DNA of 64,000 nt from contig OZ026530.1 of NCBI GenBank assembly GCA_964019695.1, forward strand, positions 30,610,690-30,674,689, read 5' to 3'. The notes below the pieces were generated by a model. It was given only the letters and a program-made list of their open reading frames with translations, was not told the origin of the DNA and ran no database searches. The DNA is from Loripinus fragilis. Lineage: Eukaryota > Mollusca > Bivalvia > Lucinida > Lucinidae. Positions 1 to 9,499 of the stretch are shown here, piece after piece. The stretch's first letter is position 1. Every line of letters begins with the position of its first letter. A program made the position numbers and the translations under genes.

Positions 1-347
1 AAAAATGATGTAACATCATCTCCTTGTTCAATGTAAGAAAGAACCTCTTGATCTTTGACCCCTGAAGACAGTATCTTCCTCCATTCATCAACATGATTAT
101 GTACACCGCCAGAGACAAAAGCATCTGGGTCTCTAAGGGGAAGTTTGTTTATGTCATAGCTATTATATCCACTTAAAACTTGCTCCGCACGTACATGGTT
201 GGCAGGGAGTTGGGGAGTGCCCTTTCCTAAAGTCACCCACTCTTCCTGTGATCTCTGATTATCCACCGGTTGATAATTGACTGTTTTTTCCCATTCTGGA
301 ATCTGAATGAAATCACGGCATGGCTATGTTATAACTGCAGGTTGTAC
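1..347 (-). pseudogene. DIRS-like reverse transcriptase, N-terminal part (copy 1, cut by window edge)
   Basis: The minus-strand frame from about 266 down to base 1 matches the first 89 residues of the reverse transcriptase reading frame at 22916-23758. The rest lies outside the window. Upstream the frame can be followed to about 347, where an intron-like acceptor ends in TTTTGGCAG. Within that extension this copy has a TAG where copy 2 has TCG, so the extended frame is broken here. Confidence 0.7.
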
Positions 348-581
348 CTGCCAAAATGCAAAACAGACAGAACTTTAGAAAAGGACAAATTCCCAACACC
401 CAGCCCACGTGAATCATGAAGACTCACTAAGGATCTGTGTCCCTGGACTAGATATTGGGAGGCGGCAGTATTACATGTATAAACATTAGCAAACATACTA
501 ATATAACAAAGATAATAATAGTAAATTTTATAGGAATAAGCTAAGACAAAGCAGCTTTGATTGTATGAAATATAAAAATGA

Positions 582-1262
582 CTACTTTGATTTTGCCAGT
601 TTCATCTTTTGACAGTCTTTGACTTGGTGTTCGGTATATTCACAAAACAGACATGCTCCCCTAGCCCTCCACTGCTTCCAAGCTGCCCTTCTGCTCATAG
701 CATATGGCCGAGACTGATACATAGGCATGCCAGGATATTGACCAGGATACTGAAACCCATAAGGTGCTGAGGGAATATGACTGGGGTACTGGTAGCCAGT
801 GAAAGGTAATGGAGGATATAGATTAGCAAGATGGGACACTGGAACTCTAGTGTCAGTCTCTGACACTGGATTATTGATTGACTTGTCTGTCTTTTTCTGT
901 TTCTTTAATCATTTCGACAATGCTTTAGTTATAACGTCCCCTGCTTTACCACTAAGCGTCGTAAGACAAAAATGCGCCAAGTCCAACTGCCCTTGTTGAA
1001 CTTTAGCCTGCCTTGCTAACTCTTCATACAGCTCGGCATCTGCATGACCTTGTTGCCGTGACACTCTGGCTAACTCCCCAAGAGTTAACAAAATCAAAGG
1101 TTCACTGGGGTCATTCTGCAGGCAAAGCGATCTCACCTTGTCCTTCAGCTGGGTGATCGCATCGTCGGATTTCTTTTCTAGCATGGAAATCCTCTGTGCC
1201 AGCGAATCCTCAGCCTTCTGTTGTTTTGCAGCGGGCTGTACAGCTTCTTCCTTGCCCGTCTC
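582..1262 (-). pseudogene. DIRS-like gag, main exon (copy 1)
   Basis: One minus-strand frame runs from an acceptor-like site (TTTTAG at 1263-1268) to the stop at 582, interrupted once by an in-frame TGA at 909-911. The part before the TGA is a charged, Gln- and Lys-rich, probably coiled segment followed by a helical region. The part after it is Pro/Tyr/Gly-rich and ends in a zinc knuckle of the type C-x2-C-x4-H-x4-C, beginning CLFCEYTEH. Zinc knuckles are typical of retroelement gag proteins, and the reverse transcriptase of the same element lies just downstream on the same strand. The same TGA is present in copy 2, so it predates the duplication. It could be a disabling mutation or a readthrough codon. 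The phase-0 acceptor joins in frame to the exon at 2867-3031. Confidence 0.68.
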
Positions 1263-1510
1263 CTAAAACGAGAACAGAACACAAAAAATGCAAGACAGCC
1301 TCTTTAAAATGAACCTGGTGCCCTCAATAAAACAAAAAACAGCTGTTGTATATATACTTGGATAATGACAGACACAAGCGACCAACATTCAGCTGGTTGA
1401 CGTTGTACGCTAAAAGAAAACTTTACTTTAAGTAACGCTCTGCCTATTTCACAAAAGTGAAAGTTTGTGCACGAAGCACTGTCAAGCTTGCCCAGGAAAA
1501 AGAAATGAAG

Positions 1511-1577
1511 TGAACTGACAGTCCCGACATGACCATAGCTGTTGAATGGGACGTTAAGCAACAAAACAAACAAAATT
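1511..1577 (+). repeat. SINE-type 3' tail (copy 1)
   Basis: A short segment beginning GTGAACTGACAGTCCCGACA runs through GGGACGTTAAGCA into an AAAC-rich tail. Closely related tails occur at 5263-5326, 25003-25069, 28450-28510 and 41845-41915. I read it as the 3' end of a SINE or of the LINE partner that mobilises it. No body is clear upstream. Confidence 0.5.
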
Positions 1578-1705
1578 CATAACCTGCGAAAAAACGAGCC
1601 TTTCATAAGTTATAGCAACCTTTTCTGGCGACTATACAGAGCGTACCTACGTGTACGTAAATACGCATGTACGTACAACTCTGTGCTGCAACTGTGCGGG
1701 CTTAA

Positions 1706-2008
1706 AGACAAAGATTACTGTCCAATAGAGATCATTAAAGGATTAACTGATAAGGGACAGTTTCAGTATCTCACAAAATTAATGGGGCCTCAAGAGGGGA
1801 CTTACCTGTATGCAACACAATTTCATTCACTAAGATAAAGATCAATATTTTATCATAAAATACCTAATCCCTTTATGGGACCACTTTATTGCCCCAGTAA
1901 GGAAGTCATAATCACCTCATTATGGCTGTCCTTTTGATCTGCCCAGTATGACCCCTGGAGAGAGTCATAATGAGTGGTACCAGTATTATTGCTCAAATAT
2001 TTGTCCCT
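1706..2008. mobile_element. 303-bp TTAA MITE present only in copy 1
   Basis: The element is flanked by TTAA at 1702-1705 and 2009-2012. Copy 2 has the empty site, a single TTAA at 25196-25199, with otherwise matching flanks. The interior is similar to the elements at 5335-5631 and 28519-28815, whose ends form the inverted pair AGACATA/TATGTCT. A TTAA target is typical of the piggyBac and Kolobok superfamilies. No coding capacity is seen, so it is non-autonomous. Confidence 0.85.
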
Positions 2009-2866
2009 TTAAGCTATTTCATTTTATTTTATAAGAAAATGCAACTACAATGTAATAGTGTTTACTGTCATGTCTTTCTCTGTGAAATGTTCAACACCAT
2101 TTCATAACAGGACTTCACCCCTGGTCCTATAAAAGGGGTGTATCCCCAGTTTAGAACTTTTTTAAAAATGTCTCAAGTGCCCGCCTGCTATCCCAAGAAA
2201 TAATATGTACAGTATGCAAACGACATACACGTTGACTTTTAAAAGAGTACTCCAAAACCGCATATCACAATACAAGAATCGTGTGTAATTCGTCGTTTTC
2301 CCTTGTCTCAGCCTAGTAATGTCGCAACAGAAATATTTACATGCCCTCGTTAAAATTCCCAGACTTGCTAAATATATGAATCACTTCCAGATGACCCGGA
2401 TTAAATATGCATGGCGTATTTCACCAAGCACACGCCTACAAAAGTACCACGTGAGAAACGAAGCACCAAAATGAACGTTATGATTGGAATGCTCACCACT
2501 AACGTCATGAATATGAATACGAGTATACCTCATTTGCATGAACCTAAATAAAATGTATGCATTTTGATTGGATCCGGCACTGCTATCAAATGACTGAAAA
2601 AGGAATATATCCAGGGAGAAAATGCGTCACATAGCTAATACGTAATATGTCGACACCCTTCCCAAAATATAAATTCAGCGCTTTTGTTTTCCGCAAATCT
2701 GCAGATCCAAGCATTATTTGCAACAAAAGGGACATAAAGCAGATTAACACCTCATTGTATAGGCCGATGCCAAAATGCAAAACTTAAAAAATAAAGTAAT
2801 TAACTCGATAAACCTTAAAAAATTCAGCATGCAGACTTGCAATGAAAGAAAAAACAAAAAACTTAC

Positions 2867-3031
2867 CAAGCGTAATTCTTGGCCCTTTGGCGGTCCGAAT
2901 TCATTTGCAAACATAATTGAATGATGCACCAAACATCGCATATCCTCTGCCGAGTACTCCAAATCACATAATTTTAGTATCTCTCTTGAATCCTCTCCTG
3001 TAAGGCCATCAAAGTGCCATTGAAATCGCAT
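2867..3031 (-). CDS. Predicted first coding exon of the gag-like gene (copy 1)
   Basis: On the minus strand an acceptor-like CAATGGCAG precedes an ATG at 3031-3029. A 55-codon open frame then ends at a strong donor, CTTG followed by GTAAGT, at 2867/2866. The exon ends in phase 0 and the acceptor at 1262 is also phase 0, so the two join in frame across a 1.6-kb intron. The peptide is acidic (it contains GEDSREILKLCDLEYSAED), and I do not recognise a domain. The exon is conserved in copy 2. It could instead belong to an unrelated host gene; splicing is inferred from sites only. Confidence 0.45.
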
Positions 3032-3117
3032 CTGCCATTGAAATCGCAAGAACTGTATATTGTAAAATATACATAAAAACAAACACTATAATGAACATAT
3101 TTCATGGTCGCTAACGG

Positions 3118-3300
3118 TATATTTGAGAAACCATAGTGTCCCCGACACTAAATGACCACCTAGGTCTAAATGACCACCAAGGTCCAAATGACCACCAAGG
3201 TCTAATGACCACCAAGGTCTAACATGACCCCCAAGGCCGATCAGCTACCAAAGCTGAAAAAATGACCACCTAGGTCAGCAGCCCCCTGGGCTGTATATAA
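3118..3300. repeat. Array of mini-hairpins (copy 1)
   Basis: About nine short inverted repeats lie end to end. The first is AGTGTC-CCC-GACACT. Several GACC-ACC(A/T)A-GGTC units follow, spaced about 18 bp apart, then CAGCT-ACCAA-AGCTG, another GACC-ACCTA-GGTC, and CAGCCC-CCT-GGGCTG. The stem sequence changes from unit to unit but stays paired, while the ACCAA-like loop is mostly kept. Copy 2 has the same array at 26305-26487. Confidence 0.75.
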
Positions 3301-3439
3301 GAAAAAATGTATACCTTTCTCAGTTTAGCAAACACGTCCGCCTCTTACAGATGTTCGTATCGAAAAGAGGTAGATGCTTAATTACGCTGCTAGATGTCAC
3401 TGGGGATATTGATGGTCTCCTATGCAATAAAACAAAATT

Positions 3440-3640
3440 CGCCCAAGCGGGATAAAATGTGGTAGAATGCTAAGCTCGAGACCGAAGGGCCGCAGGTTCG
3501 AGCCTCACCGGCGTCACTGCGTTGTGTTAGTCAGCAAGACTCATTTATAGTACTGGTTCAACCCAGGAAGATCCGTCCCTATATAAATGAAAGGTTGTTG
3601 ATGAGACGTACAGAATCAATCAACAACAAAAAAAACACAA
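3440..3640 (+). mobile_element. tRNA-derived SINE (copy 1)
   Basis: A degenerate A-box region is followed by the B-box-like GGTTCGAGCC at about 3495. The SINE body includes CGGCGTCACTGCGTTGTG, then a TACTGGTTCAACCCAGGAAG segment and an A-rich AACAAC tail. It is the same family as the SINEs at 5757, 26627, 28941, 43125 (minus) and 51345 (minus). Confidence 0.78.
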
Positions 3641-3701
3641 AAACAATCATATCAATGTATATTTAATCTTTTGGGAAAATCCTTATTTTCTCTTATGTAT
3701 A

Positions 3702-4436
3702 CTCAACTACAAAAGGAATCCATCAGTCATTTCTCAGGAGAATAATGGAAAATAGAAGTAAGAAATAAAAATATATTTATACCATATTCCTTAACAATCA
3801 GTTCTGCATCAATTCATTGAATAATGTAACCGTTTTACTTAAATCCGTTCATGTTGCTCGTCAGTGTTTACACATGGGGTCATTTTCAAAAATGACAAGT
3901 TTGTCACTGGAGAATTAATGTCTCATTCTCGTCTAAATCAGTTCACTTGAGTTAATTTAGTCAGAAATGGGCATGGCCCTCTACTGCAGCAATAACTGCA
4001 TCATCGGTGTGCGCGTAGTTCATGTGAATCCGCGCCCATTCTTCATGGAGAGCAATCTGAAACTATCGAAGATTCCTAGGTTGCACTAAACGATCCCGGA
4101 TGCGTCGCCAGAGCGCATCCCACAGCTGCTCTATCGGATTGAGATCGGGGCTTACTAAACTTACACGGTTTGTTTGGGCTTCTGCACACACTCGATGGCC
4201 TCATCAGAGAGGGACATATCAGTTTTTGGACGAAGTGAACTGATTTAGACGAGAACTCGAGGGAAACCAATTACTGGCGAACAGCATAAACGGGTTTAAG
4301 TAAAACTGTTACATTATTTAGTATTGTGATGCATAATTGATTGTTAAGGAATATGGTATAAAACATGTTTTCATTTCTTAATTATTTTTCCATAATTGCC
4401 CCAAAAAGTGACTGATGGGTTTCTTTTGTAGTTGAG
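3702..4436 (-). mobile_element. Deleted Tc1/mariner-type element with long inverted ends (copy 1)
   Basis: TA dinucleotides flank ends that begin CTCAACTACAAAAGG and end in its inverse. The inverted ends are about 160 bp each (roughly 3702-3860 and 4275-4436), with gaps and mismatches. The centre contains a transposase C-terminal remnant (3961-4152). At 735 bp it is about half the usual length, so most of the transposase has been lost. The copy 2 element at 26891-27625 has the same length. Confidence 0.82.
3961..4152 (-). pseudogene. Tc1-like transposase C-terminal fragment (copy 1)
   Basis: The minus strand translates to a segment beginning SPDLNPIEQLWDALWRRIRD, which contains the conserved NPIE-LW motif with the catalytic Glu of Tc1-type DDE transposases. 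It continues through an EEWARI segment to a stop at 3961-3963, with one internal TAG. The upstream catalytic domain is missing. This is a decayed fragment inside the long-TIR element and is not functional. Confidence 0.85.
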
Positions 4437-4632
4437 TATATATTTGCAATAAGTAAAGTAAATGACTTGTGTGTATCACTTGGAACATTGAAATTATTTG
4501 TTTCTAATTTGTTTTTGCATGTGTCACATTTTTTGATAGCTGTGGTATACACTTTGATAATGGGCTTAACAGGCTCAGGCCTTAAGTTAAGAGTTTGTAC
4601 AAAAAATATTTCCTTATTTCTCAACCAAAACA

Positions 4633-4685
4633 TATGTTGTGGGTACTCAAAAGAACCGTCTCATTGAGACCGTTCTTATATGCAC
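4633..4685. repeat. Family A hairpin (copy 1)
   Basis: GGGTACTCAAAAGAACCGTC is followed by TCATTGAGACC and a partly matching right arm ending in GCACCC. It belongs to the same hairpin family as the arrays at 13590-15110 and 63040-64000. Copy 2 counterpart: 27828-27880. Confidence 0.75.
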
Positions 4686-5262
4686 CCAAAACACATATAA
4701 TAAAACTGATGGGTAAGAAATATTTACAATTTAATGCTGAAAACTTTTGTTTATCTAAACCTATGAGGCTCCCTTTACTTTCAGAAATTCATCAGGCACT
4801 GAAGTACCAGTCTTTACATTTGGTCAGACTGGATCCAGCATAAAAAGAAGGGGCTCGTCTGATCCCTCATTGGCTCAGACTGAAACTATAGAAATACCAA
4901 TAATTGATGAGCCATCGGTAGAACCGACAACAGATGCACAGACAAAAGTTCCTAAATTAGAGATATGTTCCCCAGTGCAGTAGCTGTGCCTTACTGTTAC
5001 TTTACCTAATATATTCAGTGGGATGGAAAGAACGAGTCCGCTTACCAAAATTACCTCAGGTAACGTGTCGTATTGCAGATAAGTGGCTGATTGCAGATCC
5101 AGGGGCAGCACGTTCCATCCCAGCATGGTTCCATACTTTCGTGGAGATTTGATCATTTAATAATTTCTACGGCCATTCTTCTCCCTTCCGCGGATTCAAG
5201 AAGGGTTGTTGTCAGTTACAAGCGAAGTACTGGTTAACCACTTAATCAAGCTTGGTATGGTT

Positions 5263-5326
5263 AGGTGAACTGACCGTCTCGACATGACCATAGATGTTGG
5301 CTGTGACGTTAAGCATCTAAACAATT
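5263..5326 (+). repeat. SINE-type 3' tail (copy 1)
   Basis: GTGAACTGACCGTCTCGACA through GACGTTAAGCATCTAAACAA is related to the tail at 1511-1577. It lies directly upstream of the TTAA MITE. Confidence 0.5.
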
Positions 5327-5334
5327 AAGCTTAA

Positions 5335-5631
5335 AGACATACATTTTGTAATATATGGAATCATTAGTGAATTTACTGATAAGGGACAGTTTCAGCACAA
5401 ACCTAAAGGGGCCTAAAGAGGGGACTTACCTGTATACAACACAATTTCTTTGACTAAATTAAAGATCAATATTTTATCAGAAAATACCTAATCCCTTCAT
5501 GGGACCACTTTATTGCCCCTGTGAGGAAGTCATAATCACCTCATAAAGATTAGCCTTTGATCTGTCCAGTATGACCCCTGGAGAGAATCGTAATGAGTGG
5601 TACCAGTATTATTGCTAAATTTTCTATGTCT
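5335..5631. mobile_element. 297-bp TTAA MITE (copy 1)
   Basis: TTAA at 5331-5334 and 5632-5635 flanks ends AGACATA and TATGTCT, which form perfect short inverted repeats. The interior is related to the copy-1-only element at 1706-2008. It is shared with copy 2 (28519-28815), so this insertion predates the duplication. Confidence 0.83.
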
Positions 5632-5756
5632 TTAAGTATGTTTTAATTCTTTGTGCCCTAGGCAATTTTGCATGAAAATGCAGGTGGGTCTTTGGTAAGC
5701 TATTTTTAGAATTAATTTTTGGTTCTTCACTATGCTTTGGTTCATAAACAAGAGCA

Positions 5757-5962
5757 GGGAGCGCAGTGGCTCAGTGGTAGAGTGCTTGACTCTAGATTGA
5801 GGGGCAGCGGGTTCGAGCCTCATTGGCGTCACTGCGTTGTGGTCCTTGAGCAAGACAAATTTATCCTAGCTTAGTACTGGTTCAACCAAGGAAGACACGT
5901 TCCTGTTTAACTGAAAGATTGTTGATGGGATGGTAAGAACAAATAAAAAATGAACAAGAACA
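5757..5962 (+). mobile_element. tRNA-derived SINE (copy 1)
   Basis: The head GGGAGCGCAGTGGCTCAGTG (A box) is followed about 40 bp later by GGGTTCGAGCC (B box). The SINE body CACTGCGTTGTGGTCCTTGA and an A-rich tail follow. Spacing and promoter boxes fit a tRNA-derived SINE transcribed by RNA polymerase III. It matches the copy at 28941. Confidence 0.85.
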
Positions 5963-5969
5963 AAATTTT

Positions 5970-6086
5970 ATCAGGGGAGGGAAAAACTGACAAGGGGGAG
6001 GGGAAGTGGGGGCGGAGGTGGTGAGAAGTGGGGGGAGAGGGGGAGTAAAGTGGGGAGAAAGGGGAGGGAAGTGGGGATGGGGTACC
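5970..6086 (+). repeat. G-rich purine tract (copy 1)
   Basis: About 115 bp of almost pure purine on the plus strand, with many runs of three to six G separated by A or T. It lies just after the SINE tail and about 300 bp upstream of the sulfotransferase start codon. Copy 2 counterpart: 29155-29272. Such tracts can form G-quadruplex or triplex DNA. Confidence 0.8.
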
Positions 6087-6377
6087 CCCTGTCCACTCCC
6101 TAAATTGTTAAAAAAATAATAATGGTTGCCATTTTAAAACATTTATTAGCAGGATAGATAAAACATCTGAGCGTTTTAGAGCAAGACAATTTATTTTTAA
6201 CTGCATTTTCGTTTTACTTTGCTCATATAAGCCGGGCATGTAATAAAACGTTTTATAGCTTCGAGGTCGGTTTTCTCACGACGTGAATCTTTTATATTAT
6301 TATTATTATTATGACGCGAGAATCGATTCAAATATATATCCTTTCAATCTCTCGTTAGCGAAAGCATACAGCTCCAA

Positions 6378-7856
6378 ATGGGACAGCGATTAAATAGAAC
6401 ACGGACCACTGTCACAGCGTTCGCTGTTTTGCTAGTTTTCGCTGTGTTTGTTGTGTATCAACTTTATAATTTGACTTTACAACAGGAATGGGCAGTTATC
6501 TCTTTGCATACTGGGTAGGTTGTTCATGTTTTGGTCGTCTGCTGTTGTTATTTTCTTAAAAAAAAAAAACGCTTTTTGGAAAAGTTTTTTTCAGAAATAC
6601 CATCAGTGTCAAACAATTTGTATCCAGATCAGGCGCGACGTTTTGTCGCGCCTGATCTGAATCTAAACTGTGTGCACATGTTAACAGCAGACGATGCTAG
6701 TAGGCAAAGAGTTTAATTTCTCGGCTTTCCAAGCAGTTCCGGTGAAGGAGAAAAATCTGCTAGGTTTATGCCCAACCTTTCTGTGGAACGGAATGTAACC
6801 TATTCCAACAAGGAGGACTATTTCGATATGCCACACAAGGAGGACTATTTTAATATGCCACACAAGGAGGACTATTTTGATATGCCACACAAGAAGGACT
6901 ATTTTGATATGCCACACAAGAAGGACTATTTCGATATACCACGCAATGATACAAAGTCTGCCATTAATGCGCTGTACTCGATAACGGCATTAAACACCAT
7001 GATCAAGTCAATTAAACAGGAAGCTGGGAAAATGTTTAAATTTCCACAAGAAAAGTGTAAACGAAGACTACCACAATGTTTGATCATTGGGAATTATAAG
7101 TGCGGCACGCGGGAGCTGATCGATTACATGTCAATGCATCCAAGAATTGTAATCAAAAGTAAGCCTTTTTACGAAATATCATTCTTTAGTCGTAAGTATG
7201 AACTTGGTTTGGATTGGTATAAACATAAAATGCCCTGTTCATTCAGCTATCAAATAACTGTTGAAAAATCGCCAAATTACTTTCACAATGTGAATGTTCC
7301 AGCAAGGATTCATCAGATGAACGCCTCAATAAAGCTTATAGTATTGGTACGCGAGCCAGTCGCTAGGACTATATCTCAATTTACATTTAAAGAAACCCGC
7401 TTGGACAAATTCCACTACAATCTGGATGAGTGTGTCTTAAAACAGCAAAGTGGCGATATCAACACTAATTGCAAAGTTGTAAGAGAGTCAATTTATGATG
7501 AAGGTTTAAAACGATATTTGAGGTTCTTCAAGAAAAATCAAATAAAAATAATCGAAGCTGAATATTTTAAAAGAAATCCATACAAAGTTTTGAAAGAAAT
7601 AGAGGAATATCTAAATATAGAACATGTCATTAAACCGGATAACTTTGTTTATGTTGAACAAAAGGGTGTCTTTTGTCTGCGGAAATCTAAGCAAAGTCAA
7701 AGTGCAAGCTGTTACGGGGATGAAAGAGGCAGAAACACTACGCAAGTGAAAAACAGTATAAAATATTCCAACATGACACTGCACAAGTTACAATCCTTCT
7801 TTAAACCACACAATGATGAATTTTTCAGACTGATAAATAGAACCTTTGATTGGTGA
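6378..7856 (+). CDS. Heparan-sulfate 3-O-sulfotransferase-like protein, two exons (copy 1)
   Basis: Exon 1 (6378-6514) encodes MGQRLNRTRTT and then a hydrophobic stretch of about 20 residues, a type II Golgi signal anchor. It ends at donor TGG|GTAGGT. Exon 2 (6737-7856) follows the pyrimidine-rich acceptor CCAAGCAG and joins in frame, giving 418 residues. The stem has five KEDYFDMPH-like repeats (6810-6944). The catalytic domain matches the glucosaminyl 3-O-sulfotransferase family. It shows a PAPS-binding loop (NYKCGTREL, where the family has KGGTRAL), the conserved Glu in YEISFF (family NEVHFF), the 3'-phosphate site LVREPVARTIS, two late cysteines (CLR and SCYG) and a final NRTFDW. Family members move sulfate from PAPS to the 3-OH of glucosamine in heparan sulfate in the Golgi. 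The exact substrate here is unknown. An ATG at 6768 opens exon 2's frame, but starting there would lose the membrane anchor. Confidence 0.85.
6626..6658. repeat. Perfect intronic hairpin (copy 1)
   Basis: AGATCAGGCGCGAC and its exact inverse GTCGCGCCTGATCT are separated by GTTTT, inside the sulfotransferase intron. Copy 2 has the same hairpin at 29845-29877. It resembles the GATCAG...CTGATC hairpins near 10250, 10627 and 34615. Confidence 0.88.
6810..6944 (+). repeat. 27-bp coding minisatellite, 5 units
   Basis: Five tandem 27-bp units encode KEDYFDMPH with small changes (N for D, KK for KE, IPR at the end). In copy 2 the same tract has 22 units. Confidence 0.95.
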
Positions 7857-8316
7857 CTGTTTACTGACGGAAGTGTCCATTTGATTTGACGAGACAATGA
7901 TACATGGTTGTTCATATGGTATGAGGGCTCTTACGATGACTTTTCTATTATAGTAAACTGTACATGTATGCATCCAGTAAGCACATAAAAGCAGGCCACC
8001 CAACCGGCCTGCCTGCGACACTCCATTCATATGGCGTTCCATATCAATGTCATGCTTGTACAGTAAAACGTATGTAAAACGGCCACTCAAAATAGACAAA
8101 ACAAAGATCTTTATGACAAATGGTAGCTCAACGAAGGTCGAAAGTATTGCGGAAAGCTCCACTTAGAGCATTCTGCAATACTTTTTTACCTGCATTAAAC
8201 GATAATTAGTCTTGAAACCCATTTTTTGTCTTTTTGATAGTGGCCGTTTTACACATGTTTTACTGTACATTTGAATTTTCAAATTAAGAATCTAAACACG
8301 TATTTCAGTGTTTTTG
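7857..8316. other. 3' flank of the sulfotransferase gene (copy 1)
   Basis: No gene is recognised. The copy 2 counterpart carries an extra insertion at about 31578-31909. The reading frame on the minus strand at 7788-8162 is not conserved as a protein and is treated as chance. Confidence 0.5.
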
Positions 8317-8630
8317 TGTCTTGATCCACATCTGAATTAAGGATGAGGTTGGCGCCGTTAAACCGGTTTAAGCCCTCCAGTAAAATATTTTACTGACCGT
8401 TCCAAGGCGGTACTTCTTTTGTGGATCTTTTATGTTTTTGTTCTGTCTTGTGTTTGCTATGTTTTGTGCGCGTCTGTTTATATGTGCTTCGTGGTCACCT
8501 GCTGGGAAAGGGCTGACCTCTTGGCTCTCGTTTGTGGTGTCTTCTGTGAGTTTGTCACTTTCCCATTGGTATCCTGGGTCAGGTGTGGTACTTGATTGTA
8601 TCGATTCCTGATCTTTGCAACCTTACTTAC
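8317..8630 (+). mobile_element. 314-bp dispersed repeat inserted only in copy 1
   Basis: The block begins TGTCTTGATCCACATCTGAA, contains CCGTTCCAAGGCGGT and ends near GATCTTTGCAACCTTACTTA. It is flanked by TTTG at 8313-8316 and 8631-8634. Copy 2 has one TTTG at 32336-32339 and no insert. Related blocks occur at 9063-9345, 9839-10165, 32766-33085 and 33826-34145. No coding capacity is seen. The class is unknown; it may be a SINE-like or other non-autonomous element. Confidence 0.75.
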
Positions 8631-8702
8631 TTTGATTCATTTCAGCACTAAACAAATTAACCCTTATAGGCATTGTGTCCTTTTTATAGGACATAGGCCC
8701 AA

Positions 8703-8759
8703 GGCAAACATTACAAAACAGCCGAACGCGGCGTCTGATATGGGTCTTCACTGTTTGCT
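8703..8759. repeat. Family B hairpin (copy 1)
   Basis: GGCAAACATT on the left and TCTTCACTGTTTGC on the right enclose an inner stem with CCGAACGCGG at its centre. It shares the right end GGGTCTTCACTGTTTGC with the hairpins at 18244, 41325 and 45008. Copy 2 counterpart: 32401-32457. Confidence 0.7.
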
Positions 8760-9062
8760 GACAAATTGTTCTATCAAAATTTGAAAAGAAAATGTAAAAA
8801 TACTCCCCCAACAACCCTTGAAAGAAAATCGTCTGTTTCAAATGATAACGATGGGAAATTCTATTCGGCTTAAATGGGTTACATGCAACAGCCTTCATAC
8901 AATTATCAATTAATGAGAGTATAATTTACTAATACCGCATGCAAGCAATAACTCGGAGTCCTTATCTTTGCTTTATCTTCTTTTTATATCTTGATTTATA
9001 TGCTCTAGGAGATGATGCTTTGATAAGTTTTGGGTATTTCATGCAAACCAAACATCTATAGA

Positions 9063-9345
9063 TGTGTCTTAATCCACTAATCCACATCTGAACTAAGGGT
9101 GAGGTTGGTGCACCGTTAAATCGGGTGCTTCTTTTGTGCATCATTTATGTTATTTCTGTCTTGTTTTATTATGCTTTCATGCACGTCTGTTTGTTGATGC
9201 ATGTGGTTACCTGCTGGGAAAGGGCTGATCTCTTGGCACTCGTTTGTGATGGCTTTTGTGACATTGTCACTTTCCCATTGGTATCTTGGGTCAGGTGTGC
9301 TGCTTGATTGTATCTATTCCTGATCTTTGCCCTCTTTCTTACCTT
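9063..9345 (+). repeat. Dispersed repeat, second unit (copy 1)
   Basis: Related to 8317-8630. It shares the CTGGGAAAGGGCTGA, CACTTTCCCATTGGTATC and TCAGGTGTG segments, but the middle GTAAAATATTTTAC portion is missing here. The counterpart at 32766-33085 still has that portion. Confidence 0.7.
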
Positions 9346-9499
9346 GCATTGGCACAGTCTCGCCAGATCCTTTACATTTACACATACGAAGAAAGGGCAT
9401 AGATAATGGCTTAGGCTAAAACATATTGCTTCATCCTCACTAGTTAGCCAAGTATTAATGTTTAAAGAATATCTTAAAGATTGGCTATAACATTAATGT

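Noticed and set aside
4382..4843. Short frames after the Tc1 remnant
   Set aside because: Not kept as proteins in copy 2 (27625-28031) and they cross a hairpin repeat.
5757..5830. tRNA gene
   Set aside because: A and B boxes are present, but a cloverleaf is not supported and the sequence continues into a SINE body repeated elsewhere.
6681..6917. Minus-strand frame over the copy 1 minisatellite
   Set aside because: Shadow of the KEDYFDMPH coding repeat.
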